From: an uncultured Erwinia sp.
GTDB taxonomy: Bacteria > Pseudomonadota > Gammaproteobacteria > Enterobacterales > Enterobacteriaceae
Direction: 5' to 3'
DNA length: 64,000 nucleotides
NCBI GenBank assembly: GCA_946221915.1
Contig: CAMIKG010000011.1
Coordinates: forward strand, 34,062-98,061
Shown here piece after piece: positions 44,246 to 52,624 of this stretch. Every line of letters starts with the position of its first letter. Position 1 is the stretch's first letter. The notes under the pieces were generated by a model. That model did no database searches. It worked only from the letters and a program-made list of their open reading frames with translations, and was not told the origin of the DNA. The position numbers and the translations under genes were made by a program.

Positions 44246-45624
44246 TGGCTTTCCTGTCGGGTAAAAAGGCGCTCTCTGATGGCGCGGTTATCGAGACGTA
44301 AGCTGCCTGCAATCGGCAACAGCGTCGCTATTGCAGCAGTTACAAAGGTCCAGTGATAAGCCTGCTGTGGCGCAACATGCTGCAGAAGCTGCGCCAGTAA
44401 CAGGCTAAGTAATGCCACGCCCAGGCAGAAGCTGAGCTGGCGATTGATATTCCACAACGCGCTGGCCTGCGGCATGTCGCGATTACGTGTATGCAGAAAG
44501 GCGCTGGTTTGCGCACTGCTGCTGCACAGGCTGCCACCGGCTCCCATCAGCGCGAAGCCGCTCACCAGTAACCCGTATTGCCCGGGCTGGCTGAGCAGCG
44601 TAAGTAACAGGATACCCGCTGCCTGCAGCAGGCAGCCGCTAATCATCAACGGCCGTGGACCGAGGCGGTTAAAGGCTTTGCCGGTAAGCGTGATCGCCAG
44701 CAGAGACGCCAGTGACCACGGCAGCATCAGTGCGCCGCTTCGGGCGGGCGACAGGTCGAAAACCTCCTGCAGATAAAGCATGCTGACCATGCTGACCCCC
44801 ATAAATATCCCTGGTACGCAGAGATAAACCAGCATCGACAGGCGCAGCAGGGGATCGGTCAGCAATGGCAGTGCCAGTAACGGCGCGGGGTGAGTCCGGC
44901 AGCGCCGCACAAAGCCTGTCAGCAGCAGCAAGGCGGCGCAGAGACAAGCCACCGCCTGCCACGGCGCAGCGGCTTCATTTAGCTGTGTCAGCGCCAGCAA
45001 AAGCAGGAAAAGCCCGCTGCTGCCGATAAACACACCAGCGATATCCAGTGGTTTTCGCGGGATTTCTGCGGCGACAGGTTGCAGCCAGCAGCAAGCCAGC
45101 ACCAGCGCCAGCAGCGCCACTGGCAGACTGATGAAAAACACCCAGCGCCAGCTCAGTGTTTGCACCATCCATCCTCCCAGCGTGGGGGATAACGCGGGCG
45201 CCAGCAGGCCAACCAGCATGACCACTGCTGACAGTTTTGCCCGCTGATGCTGAGGAAACAGCTGCCAGGCCAGCGCCTGACCCACAGGAATTAGCAGGCC
45301 ACCGCCAGCGCCCTGAATAACACGCCAGAAAAGCAGCGCGGCTAACGAGGTGGCGCTGCCCGCCATGGCGGTGGCAACAGAAAACAGAAGCAGTGAGAGC
45401 AGAAAGACGCGTTTCGCCCCCGCGCGCTGCGTCAGCCAGGCGCTGAGCGGAATAACCAGCGTCAGCCCGATAATATAGCCATTACTGATCCACGCCAGCT
45501 GAGCCACTGTCGCCTGCAGGCTGGCGCCGATGGCCGGTAAGGCGACGCTGGCGATAAACATATTGATCAAGTCGATAAAAAAGCCCAGCAGATAAACCGT
45601 GGCCACTTTGTTGCGATAATGCAT
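44242..45624 (-). CDS. MFS multidrug-type exporter (DHA2/EmrB-QacA)
   Basis: The 460-residue protein has about 14 spans. It shows the DHA family signs: TVAQLAWISNGYIIGLTLVIPLSAWLTQRAGAKRVFLLSL (motif A region) and FWRVIQGAGGGLLIPVG (motif C-like). It probably exports a small drug-like or aromatic compound. The ATG at 45624 follows GGGGAGGGACGG; an upstream extension to 45684 is unlikely. It is divergent from a LysR regulator across a palindromic operator. Confidence 0.9.
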   Translation of the reverse strand: MHYRNKVATVYLLGFFIDLINMFIASVALPAIGASLQATVAQLAWISNGYIIGLTLVIPLSAWLTQRAGAKRVFLLSLLLFSVATAMAGSATSLAALLFWRVIQGAGGGLLIPVGQALAWQLFPQHQRAKLSAVVMLVGLLAPALSPTLGGWMVQTLSWRWVFFISLPVALLALVLACCWLQPVAAEIPRKPLDIAGVFIGSSGLFLLLLALTQLNEAAAPWQAVACLCAALLLLTGFVRRCRTHPAPLLALPLLTDPLLRLSMLVYLCVPGIFMGVSMVSMLYLQEVFDLSPARSGALMLPWSLASLLAITLTGKAFNRLGPRPLMISGCLLQAAGILLLTLLSQPGQYGLLVSGFALMGAGGSLCSSSAQTSAFLHTRNRDMPQASALWNINRQLSFCLGVALLSLLLAQLLQHVAPQQAYHWTFVTAAIATLLPIAGSLRLDNRAIRERLFTRQESQ

Positions 45625-45695
45625 TCCGTCCCTCCCCGTGGAGGGCGCAATGTAATCCAGCTGCAGGCGCGGATAAATAAGCAACGGATTGATAT

Positions 45696-45718
45696 ACTGT
45701 CAAAATGTTTTTGACAGT
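45696..45718. promoter_or_regulatory. Palindromic operator in the MFS-LysR divergent region
   Basis: ACTGTCAAAA, three bases, TTTTGACAGT form a perfect 10+10 palindrome in the 108-bp divergent gap, 15 bases upstream of the LysR start. It is the obvious site for autorepression and exporter control. Confidence 0.75.
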
Positions 45719-45732
45719 CTGATGGAATACGC

Positions 45733-46632
45733 ATGCTTAACTTACAGCGCGTGGCGATGTTTTTAGCGGTGGTGGATGCGGGCAGTTTCACTGCGGCGGC
45801 CGCGACGCTTGGGCAAACCAAAGCCGTGGTCAGTTTCAATATTCGTCAGCTCGAAGCGGAGTTAGGTGTGGCGCTGCTGCTGCGCACCACGCGTAAACTG
45901 GCGTTAACCGAGGCGGGCAATACCTTTTACCAGCGCGGTGCGGAGTTGTTGCAGCAGACGGAAAACCTGCTGCAGGATGTTCAGCAGAATCATCAGAGCC
46001 TGAGCGGCGAGCTGCGCATTACCAGTACGCCGGAGTATGGCGCAGAGCGGGTCATTCCTGCGCTGGTGGCGTTTCGCGCGGCGCATCCGGCGTTACGTAT
46101 CCGCCACGTCTCATCTTCTTATCATGCGGATTTGGTCAGTGAACGTTTTGATCTGGCCATCCGTCTCGGCACGCTCAGCGATTCCAGCTATCGCGCGGCG
46201 CTGATTGATCGCTTCGGTGTTATCCCGGTGGCGTCGCCTGACTGGTTACTGCGGCATCCCATCACCTCGCTGGAGGGGCTGTCCGCTGCCGACTGGATTA
46301 TTCATAACCGCCTGCAGTCGCCGCTTAACTGGCAGCTAACCGATGCACAGCAGCGACCGGTCGCGTTTCAGATTAACAGTGCGCCGATGTTTTCTGCGGA
46401 CAGTGCTGCGGCGCTGTTATCCTTTGCCCTGGCTGGCGGTGGCGTTGCTCTGTTGCCCGACTGGCTGGCGCTGCCTGCGATTCGTCAGGGAACGCTGCGT
46501 CAGTTGTTACCGGATTATACTTTTCCCGCGCAGGGGGTATACGCGGTGTACCCGGATTCGCGCCATATCACGGCGAAGGTACGGACGTTTATCGATTTTA
46601 TGCGTGAATGGTCAGGGAAACGCGGGTTATAG
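45733..46632 (+). CDS. LysR family regulator of the MFS exporter
   Basis: The 299-residue protein starts MLNLQRVAMFLAVVDAGSFT with the helix-turn-helix AAAATLGQTKAVVSFNIRQL, then the effector domain with FDLAIRLGTLSDSSYRAALI. It belongs to the same broad LysR subgroup as the regulator at 27160. Divergent placement and the shared palindrome point to the exporter operon as its target. Confidence 0.92.
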   Translation: MLNLQRVAMFLAVVDAGSFTAAAATLGQTKAVVSFNIRQLEAELGVALLLRTTRKLALTEAGNTFYQRGAELLQQTENLLQDVQQNHQSLSGELRITSTPEYGAERVIPALVAFRAAHPALRIRHVSSSYHADLVSERFDLAIRLGTLSDSSYRAALIDRFGVIPVASPDWLLRHPITSLEGLSAADWIIHNRLQSPLNWQLTDAQQRPVAFQINSAPMFSADSAAALLSFALAGGGVALLPDWLALPAIRQGTLRQLLPDYTFPAQGVYAVYPDSRHITAKVRTFIDFMREWSGKRGL

Positions 46633-46651
46633 GGCCGCGACCAACCGGGCA

Positions 46652-46954
46652 TCAGGATTCGTAACTCATCTCATAACGATACCTGGCATGAATATCATCA
46701 TCATGCGAGGTTCCGTCACGTCGGGTACGTGACGATCGCGAGGCGGCGGAAGATTTACCGCCACTTTTCGCTATCCGGTGCGCTTTACCGGGATCGCCAG
46801 CCACAAACTCAAAAGTCGGTGAGTAATAGAAGGGCAGCCAGCCGCCATAGCCATGTTCCCACTCCCAGCGAACCGGGCAGGGCCACAAAATGCCATCGTA
46901 AAGTATGTAGTAAATCCACCGGCCATTGGGCCGACGCGGTCTGGGCGTTTTCAT
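46652..46954 (-). CDS. Hypothetical aromatic-rich small protein
   Basis: From the ATG at 46954 the product is 100 residues. The first half is unusually rich in Trp and Tyr (RWIYYILYDGILWPCPVRWE) and the second half is a basic, serine-rich and acidic tail. No family is recognised and the ribosome binding site is weak; an ATG-less extension continues upstream. It converges with the LysR gene. The composition of the first half does not look like a random frame. Confidence 0.45.
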   Translation of the reverse strand: MKTPRPRRPNGRWIYYILYDGILWPCPVRWEWEHGYGGWLPFYYSPTFEFVAGDPGKAHRIAKSGGKSSAASRSSRTRRDGTSHDDDIHARYRYEMSYES

Positions 46955-47180
46955 TGGCGTTAACTGACAACAACCTTGAGGAGTGGTGCGAAAAATAGCT
47001 GCTATTTTCACCTGCTGGCGGCAGTGTTGCAACAGGTGAACAGCCGTCCAGTGCTAAGTATTGGAGCTAAGCGGCAGCTACGCAACAGCGGCAGCACAAT
47101 TTTTCATCAATATGGACTAAAATCCATCATGAAACGGAATTAACCAGTTGCGAAGGTAAACCACACAAGGAGTGACAAGG

Positions 47181-47729
47181 ATGAAAATGAGTATGAGCAG
47201 GAGATACCGTCTGCTGGCGCTGATGCTGGCTCCGCTGACATTATCCAGCGTGCAGGCGAGTGAAAAAACGCAGCTATTTGAGGATATTAACCAGCGTCTG
47301 TTATGGATGAAAGACGTGGCGGGTTACAAAGCGGCCAATCATCAGCCGATTGAGGATTTACAGCAGGAAGCACGGGTATCGGCGCTGACGCTGAGTCAGG
47401 CGGGCAAGATGAAGCTGCAGCCGCAGTCGGTGAAGCCGTTTATAGTCGCGCAGATGAACGCGGCGAAAGCGATACAGTACCGTTACCGCGCAGACTGGCT
47501 GGCGCAGCCGGAAGAGAAATGGACGCCGCTGCCGCTGAATGTGGTGCGGGAAAAAATTAGTCAGGCTGGGGTACACACCCTGCAGCATCTGGCGCAGATG
47601 CTGCAGGATGGCATAACCATTGATGAAGCGGATCGCCGCACATTCAATATGCTGGTTTCACCGCATAATCTGACTGATGCAGATAAGGCCCTGATCTTTG
47701 ATGCCTTAAAAGCGGTTTCATTAAAATAA
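47181..47729 (+). CDS. Secreted chorismate mutase (*AroQ, gamma class)
   Basis: The 182-residue protein has a signal peptide (LLALMLAPLTLSSVQA) and an all-helical AroQ domain. It carries the residues of the secreted gamma class: INQRLLWMKDVAGYKAANHQ (Arg and Lys in the active site), EARVSALTLSQAGKMKLQPQ and FIVAQMNAAKAIQYRYRADW. It converts chorismate to prephenate in the periplasm or outside the cell, where no shikimate pathway is known in the bacterium. The ATG at 47181 lies eight bases after AAGGAG. Confidence 0.9.
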   Translation: MKMSMSRRYRLLALMLAPLTLSSVQASEKTQLFEDINQRLLWMKDVAGYKAANHQPIEDLQQEARVSALTLSQAGKMKLQPQSVKPFIVAQMNAAKAIQYRYRADWLAQPEEKWTPLPLNVVREKISQAGVHTLQHLAQMLQDGITIDEADRRTFNMLVSPHNLTDADKALIFDALKAVSLK

Positions 47730-47752
47730 TCGCCGCTGTGCGGTACGGGAGA

Positions 47753-47923
47753 TTAGCGATACACCTCACCGCACAGCAACACGACGTTGGGGCGGCGCTG
47801 ATGAATGCGATCCGCCATCTGCTGGCAGGCCTCGCGCGTGGGATAGATATGTTCGGACACCGGCAGGGCATCACAGGCATCGTAACCGCAGGCGCTGACC
47901 AGGAGCACAAATCCTATTAACAT
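47753..47923 (-). CDS. 56-residue Cys-containing putative lipoprotein
   Basis: A short gene converges with the chorismate mutase. It begins MLIGFVLLVSACGYDACDAL: a hydrophobic signal followed by VSAC, which fits a lipoprotein cleavage site with Cys12 lipidated. Three more cysteines follow (Cys17, Cys33, Cys51), which could form disulfides in the periplasm. The start is strongly supported by TAAGGAGGGGGT directly upstream of the ATG. I do not recognise the family. Confidence 0.7.
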   Translation of the reverse strand: MLIGFVLLVSACGYDACDALPVSEHIYPTREACQQMADRIHQRRPNVVLLCGEVYR

Positions 47924-48256
47924 ACCCCCTCCTTACCATGATGCATTAAGCGCGGAGATTGCCCGTCTTCAGGATCAGTATAGCCGAGCGAAGCGGCAAC
48001 ACGCGGGTAAATTGTGCTGAGGTGAGATCGGGGTATCTGTTCGGATGATTAAAAATATTAGCGTTGTGAAAGCGTTATATCATTATGAATATATTACTTA
48101 AGCGTTGCTAATAATGTGAAATGTAATCCGTTAATGCCATTAAACTGTCTTCAGCCAGCTGAAATGATAAAAGCGTAAATATAGAGGCCAGCACACGCCG
48201 GGATATATCGCTTTATTCGCGCTTTATTGACTATTAACAGTCGCTTAATGTGGCGT
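47924..48256. other. Intergenic region without recognisable gene
   Basis: This 333-bp stretch is AT-rich in its middle (about 48030-48240) and carries no reading frame with a credible ribosome binding site. It must contain the promoter of the lipoprotein gene near 47924. I see no clear terminator or operator. Confidence 0.5.
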
Positions 48257-48493
48257 TCAGGCTCTGTTCATTTCGACGGTTATTTCCGGTTCACACTTTT
48301 CCTGCGGCTTAACAATGCGGTACTCGGCTTTGCCCTTGTGGACATAAATGCAGGCCCGGCCCATTTCGCCGCCGTCCTGTTCCTGCGAGAGAGAGATTGT
48401 GACCGCTTCTGCTGCTGCGCTGGACGCAAGAAGTAATCCGGCGACAGGCAAAGCAAGCAGGCTGGTTGTACGCCATACCTGAAGGCTTTTCAT
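48257..48493 (-). CDS. Small exported hypothetical protein
   Basis: The 78-residue product has a clear signal peptide (LLALPVAGLLLASSAAAEA, cleavage near residue 28) and a mature part of about 50 residues with two cysteines (GRACIYVHKGKAEYRIV and QEKCEPEI) that probably pair. No family is recognised. An AAAGGAAGTTCAT site supports the ATG. It is a single gene. Confidence 0.75.
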   Translation of the reverse strand: MKSLQVWRTTSLLALPVAGLLLASSAAAEAVTISLSQEQDGGEMGRACIYVHKGKAEYRIVKPQEKCEPEITVEMNRA

Positions 48494-48930
48494 ATGAACT
48501 TCCTTTAATGCTGTCTGAGTGGAGCCATAACAACAATGGCCCGGTTATCATGAATAATAACCTGGTTAATTTTTGGCACTACAAGGTTAAGAAAGATTGC
48601 AGATAATTCCGATTCATTAATCTTATAATTGCCCGGCCGATCACGGTTTCGGAATCTTTTTGCACTTTCTGCACGATTACCTGACGCCATTGCGGCGCAA
48701 ATCAGGAATCTACTCTACGTCCAATAATTATTAAATGAAATCCAAATCTCATTGCCGCCGCGAAAAATTCGGTTTTTAAGAAGTTTCTGGAAAATGGCAC
48801 AGGAATAAACGAACAGTCATTGCGGGCTAATGGTGCTATGTTGAAGAGGCGTTAAACCAACAGGAGGCGATTATTACCTTAACATCAAAAGGGCGTGATT
48901 GTGTGACGTGGCGGTTTATCGTCGGCAATA
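48494..48930. other. Intergenic region upstream of the RNA candidate
   Basis: No gene with a credible start is seen in this 437-bp stretch. It is part of a 705-bp gap that runs to 49198. Base composition is mixed, and I cannot identify a promoter with confidence. Confidence 0.5.
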
Positions 48931-49066
48931 GCGCCAGCCATACTCTTTGTGAGACGTTAACTCCTCTCACTCACTGGCGCTGATATCAGCGTTGTGACTG
49001 CAACCTCTTGCTTACTGCGAGTGCAGTTATCTCCATAAAGCCCGCCATGTGCGGGCTTTAGCTTTT
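48931..49066 (+). ncRNA. Candidate structured small RNA (three hairpins)
   Basis: Three successive hairpins lie in a gap without a gene. The first pairs GCGCCAG (48931-48937) with CTGGCGC (48974-48980) and encloses GTGAGA/TCTCAC (48949-48954 with 48965-48970). The second pairs ACTGCA (48997-49002) with TGCAGT (49022-49027). The third is terminator-like: AAAGCCCGC, CATGT loop, GCGGGCTTT (49037-49059), followed by AGCTTTTCT. No promoter could be assigned and I do not recognise a known family, so this remains a structural prediction. Confidence 0.4.
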
Positions 49067-49131
49067 CTGTACCTGCTCAGCGGTTTTGGGGCTGGTCGCT
49101 GGATTTAATTCGCCAGAGGCGGCGGGGTGCG

Positions 49132-49186
49132 AAAAAGGGTAACAGCCGTTGGCTAAACTTGTTAAAGTTGCTGTTTTACCCTTTTT
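49132..49186 (+). promoter_or_regulatory. Leader hairpin with T run just before a small gene
   Basis: AAAAAGGGTAACAGC (49132-49146) pairs with GCTGTTTTACCCTTTTT (49170-49186) apart from a two-base bulge, and a small AACTT/AAGTT helix sits in the loop. The final TTTTT makes it terminator-like. The ribosome binding site of the 60-residue gene follows four bases later, so it may be an attenuator. Confidence 0.5.
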
Positions 49187-49198
49187 ACCGGGAGCGAT

Positions 49199-49381
49199 AT
49201 GACTAACGAGATTGCACATCCATCCAGCAGCCCTAAGCAGGCTGCACTTCAGCTGGTCATTGAACTGGTGCGTGCGGGGAAACTCAGCCCGCTGCAGGGC
49301 GATGCCTCCAATATGATTTCCATCTACGAGCAGTTTAAGGCGCATTTCGAAGCCGATAAACCTGACTCCGCTATCTCCTGA
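49199..49381 (+). CDS. Small soluble hypothetical protein (60 aa)
   Basis: The product begins MTNEIAHPSSSPKQAALQLV and is predicted to be helical (IELVRAGKLSP, MISIYEQFKAHFEADK), acidic and without a membrane span. I do not recognise a named family. GGGAGCGAT precedes the ATG. It is preceded by a terminator-like hairpin and converges with the binding-protein gene at 49421. Confidence 0.65.
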   Translation: MTNEIAHPSSSPKQAALQLVIELVRAGKLSPLQGDASNMISIYEQFKAHFEADKPDSAIS

Positions 49382-49420
49382 TATTGCCCGGCGCGGGGCA
49401 ACTGCCCCGCGCCATGCGTG

Positions 49421-50995
49421 TTACTTCGCCACCTGATCGTAATACAACATGCTGGCGCCGATGCCCTGTTGCGCCCCTGTGACGTTATCGCGTAAGCCCA
49501 CCAGTTTTTGTCCCTGCAACGTGACGACATACGGCGAGTTCTGCTGCAGTTCACGCTGCAACTGCTGGTACAGCGCCTGACGCTTCTGCACATCGCTTTC
49601 TGCCGCCGCTGCGCGCGTTTGCGCACTGATTTGCGGGATGTCCCAGCCCAGACGCCAGGCGAGCGTTTTAGGTCCGCCTGCGACATTGTAAGCAAAGGTG
49701 CTGGCATTGGTATTTGGATCGACATAGTCAGCACCCCAGTAGATAAAAATCGACTGGAAGTTGCGGCTGCGCATTTTGCTCCACAGTTCAGATTCGGCGA
49801 CCGGCTGAATATCGAGGTGAATATCCGCCTGGGCAAAACTGGCCTGCAGCGCCTGTGCGACATCGGTATACGGCGGCTGATTGACGATGGTCAGCGAGAA
49901 GCGGGTGCCCGGCTTAATGCCCGCCTGCTGCAGAATGGTTTTCGCTTTCGCCACATCCAGCTTAAACGGTTTATCCGTCAGCGCGCCGTCAAAGCCCTCG
50001 GGCAGAAACGCCTGATGTACCTGGTATTGTCCTTTCAGTAACTGCTGCGACAGGCTGTCGTAATCCACCAGCCAGCGCGCGGCCTGCCAGAATGCCTGAT
50101 TACCCAGCGCAGGCTGTTGCTTATCCTGCGTATTAAAACCGAGGTAGTAGATCAGACTCGACGGGAAGCTGGCGACCTTAATGCCGGAGTGATTTTTGAT
50201 GGCATCAAACTGATCGGCCCCCAGTTCATAGGCGACATCCGCATCACCCTGCTCCAGCAACAGACGGCGTGCGCCTGCATCGGCGACGTTTTTCAGAATC
50301 ACACGCTTCAGTTTCGCGGCGCGCTGCGCCTGTGGATTTTTCTCCAGCACCAGCGCCTGTTGCGGCACATAGTTGCTGATGCTGTATGACGCGCTGCCTG
50401 CAGAGTGGGTGCGCAGCCAGCCGTTGCCAAAGTCATTATTACTGGCATGCTGCTGCGCCAGTTTACTGTCAACAATTGACGCCACCTGCGCGCTCAGCAG
50501 ACGCAGCGCCAAATCGCTGCCAATCGGCGACACCCAGCGTAGCTCCAGCTTGTCATCGCTGAGGCGGGTAAACTGCGCATCGATATTTTCCGGCGTCCAG
50601 CCCAGCTCGGCGAGAATAAACGATGGAGTCTTATTCAGCTTCACCACGCGCGTCAGGGAGTAGATCACATCATCGGCGGTCAGCTTGTTGCCGCTGGCGA
50701 AATGGATATTGGGTTTCAGAGTAAACACCAGGCTGTGCTCAGTGCTGCCCGGTTGCCAGCTGCTGGCGGCGTCTGGCGTCAGTTTGCGCGGGTCATCGCG
50801 GTCGGCCGCCACCAGCACCTGATAGAGATTAATCAGGCTGCTGGTGCTGACGGTTTCAAAGCTCTCCGCTGGATCGAAACTGATGATGCCGTCCAGCGGA
50901 ATGGCGACGATTAAGGTATCCGCAGGTGTGGCGGCATGGCTAAAAGAGGAAAAAGCGAAGGCGCTGGCGAGCGCGACGGAGAGCAGTTTACGCAT
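49421..50995 (-). CDS. ABC substrate-binding protein, family 5 (second receptor of the Dpp-type operon)
   Basis: The 524-residue periplasmic protein has a signal peptide (FAFSSFSHA) and the family 5 (DppA/OppA/NikA) pattern: DGIISFDPAESFETVSTSSL, LVFTLKPNIHFASGNKLTADDVIYSL and ARRLLLEQGDADVAYEL. It aligns end to end with the product of 54523-56091, so they are paralogs. It lies at the far end of the transporter operon, separated by 122 bases that contain a perfect hairpin covering its ribosome binding site. Substrate unknown; short peptides or peptide-like compounds are likely. Confidence 0.9.
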   Translation of the reverse strand: MRKLLSVALASAFAFSSFSHAATPADTLIVAIPLDGIISFDPAESFETVSTSSLINLYQVLVAADRDDPRKLTPDAASSWQPGSTEHSLVFTLKPNIHFASGNKLTADDVIYSLTRVVKLNKTPSFILAELGWTPENIDAQFTRLSDDKLELRWVSPIGSDLALRLLSAQVASIVDSKLAQQHASNNDFGNGWLRTHSAGSASYSISNYVPQQALVLEKNPQAQRAAKLKRVILKNVADAGARRLLLEQGDADVAYELGADQFDAIKNHSGIKVASFPSSLIYYLGFNTQDKQQPALGNQAFWQAARWLVDYDSLSQQLLKGQYQVHQAFLPEGFDGALTDKPFKLDVAKAKTILQQAGIKPGTRFSLTIVNQPPYTDVAQALQASFAQADIHLDIQPVAESELWSKMRSRNFQSIFIYWGADYVDPNTNASTFAYNVAGGPKTLAWRLGWDIPQISAQTRAAAAESDVQKRQALYQQLQRELQQNSPYVVTLQGQKLVGLRDNVTGAQQGIGASMLYYDQVAK

Positions 50996-51000
50996 GTTAT

Positions 51001-51028
51001 AGTCCTGATATTAGGTAATATCAGGACT
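51001..51028. promoter_or_regulatory. Perfect hairpin/palindrome covering the ribosome binding site of the second receptor
   Basis: AGTCCTGATATTA, two bases and its exact complement form a 13-bp stem. On the minus strand its 3' arm contains the only AGGA near the start codon at 50995, so folding would hide it. It could equally be a protein-binding operator or an mRNA stabiliser between two parts of the operon. Confidence 0.6.
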
Positions 51029-51117
51029 ATAGAGGGGCGCATTTGGCGCCGGAAATACCCGTTTCTGCTATCTAATTGCGTTTTTGCTATATCGCCGCCA
51101 CGGTGACGGCGACACGG

Positions 51118-51789
51118 TTAACCGACAATCCTGCCCTGCGCCATCTGTGCGGCGCGGTCACACATATGATCGATCACATCCGGGTCGTGACTGACCAGCA
51201 CCATGGTCAGATTATCCTGACGTTTCAGATCGTTAAGCAGGTTAAGGATTTCCGCCTGCACCGACATATCCAGCGCTGAGGTCGGCTCATCCAGCAGCAG
51301 GATTTTCGGCTCCAGCAGCAGGGCGCGCACAATCGCCACGCGCTGGCGCTGCCCGCCGGAGAGCTGATGCGGATAACGATCCGCCATCGCCGGATCGAGG
51401 CCGACATGACGGAATCCCTCATCAATACGCCGATCGACATCCGTGACTTTCAGCATCTTCAGCGGTTCCGCCAGCGTGCGACGCAGGCGATGGCGTGGAT
51501 GCAGGGAGGCGTAAGGGTCCTGAAACACCATCTGCACATCGCGACGCAGCGTGCCGCTAAACTCTTTACCAGGCGCCGCCTGATGTCCGGCAAGGCGCAT
51601 GCTGCCCTGCCAGTGCGGGTTGAGTCCGGCAATCGCCCACAGCAATGATGACTTGCCGCAGCCGGACGGCCCAACCAGGCCAAAGCATTCGCCGGTAGCA
51701 ATCGACAGCGAAACATCGTGCACCACGGTGCGCAGATCGTAGCCGTGACGGTGCGCCACGCTGAGCTGTTGCAGATCAATCATGCTCAC
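51118..51789 (-). CDS. ABC transporter ATPase, DppF/OppF type
   Basis: The 223-residue protein has Walker A GPSGCGKSS, the VFQDPYASLHPRHR loop typical of peptide importers, signature LSGGQRQR and Walker B ILLLDEPTSALD. It is shorter than DppF because it lacks the usual C-terminal extension (oligopeptide/dipeptide motif). GTG at 51789 has a GGAGG site six bases upstream; an ATG two codons later is the alternative. It overlaps the end of the preceding ATPase gene. Confidence 0.9.
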   Translation of the reverse strand: MSMIDLQQLSVAHRHGYDLRTVVHDVSLSIATGECFGLVGPSGCGKSSLLWAIAGLNPHWQGSMRLAGHQAAPGKEFSGTLRRDVQMVFQDPYASLHPRHRLRRTLAEPLKMLKVTDVDRRIDEGFRHVGLDPAMADRYPHQLSGGQRQRVAIVRALLLEPKILLLDEPTSALDMSVQAEILNLLNDLKRQDNLTMVLVSHDPDVIDHMCDRAAQMAQGRIVG

Positions 51790-52624
51790 GGTGTGCCTCC
51801 AGCGCAGCGCGATCCAGTACCGGCAGCGGCTGACCGTGCGTCGTCTTGTTCGGGCGGCACGACCACAGGGTACGGGTGTAAGGATGAGTGGCGTGCGGCA
51901 GTTCGGCAGCGGGCAGGGTATCGAGCACTTCGCCTTTGTACATCACCATCACGCGTTCACAGTGTTCAGACACCTGCTGCAGATCGTGGCTGATCAACAA
52001 CAGGCCCATATTGCGCTGCTCCACCAGCCGGCGGATCAGCGCCAGCACCTGATCGCGCATGGCGTGATCGAGTGCGGAGGTGGGTTCATCGGCAATCAGG
52101 AACTGCGGATCGGTAATGAGCGCAATCGCCAGCATGACGCGCTGGCCCATGCCGCCGGAGAGCTGATGCGGATAGCGATCTACCAGCTGCGCCGGTTGCG
52201 GCAGCCCGACGGCGTCCAGCATATCCAGCACCTTTTCGCGGCGCGCGGCGCGGCTGAGCGACTGATGCAGTTTCAGCGGCTCTTCCACCTGCCAGCCGAT
52301 GGTGCGGGTGGGATTCAGGGCATATTTCGGGTCCTGCATCACCATCGCCAGCGTGCTGGCGCGCAGCTGGCTCCAGCGACGCTCCGTCAGGGTTAACGCA
52401 TTTTCACCAGCGAGGGTTAACTGACGCGCCTGCACCTGCAGTGACGGCGCCAGCAGTCCCATCAGTGAACGGGCGGTGAGTGACTTACCGGAACCCGATT
52501 CCCCGACCAGCGCCACGCGTTCACGACCGAGGCTGAATGACAGGTCTTTGACCAGCCGGACGCCATTATCGAGGGCGATCGTCAGCCCGTCGGCGATAAT
52601 GAGGGGGGAATGATCAGTTGGCAT
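51776..52624 (-). CDS. ABC transporter ATPase, DppD/OppD type
   Basis: The 282-residue protein has Walker A GESGSGKSLT, MVMQDPKYALNPTRTIG, the signature LSGGMGQRV, Walker B FLIADEPTSALD and the C-terminal peptide-importer motif HPYTRTLWSCRP. The ATG at 52624 overlaps the permease stop (ATGCCAACTGA). It pairs with the DppF-type ATPase encoded next. The oligopeptide motif is present here but missing from its partner. Confidence 0.92.
   Translation of the reverse strand: MPTDHSPLIIADGLTIALDNGVRLVKDLSFSLGRERVALVGESGSGKSLTARSLMGLLAPSLQVQARQLTLAGENALTLTERRWSQLRASTLAMVMQDPKYALNPTRTIGWQVEEPLKLHQSLSRAARREKVLDMLDAVGLPQPAQLVDRYPHQLSGGMGQRVMLAIALITDPQFLIADEPTSALDHAMRDQVLALIRRLVEQRNMGLLLISHDLQQVSEHCERVMVMYKGEVLDTLPAAELPHATHPYTRTLWSCRPNKTTHGQPLPVLDRAALEAHREHD

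Noticed and set aside
48505..48690. 61-codon minus-strand frame
   Set aside because: Covers the likely promoter of the small exported protein; no ribosome binding site.
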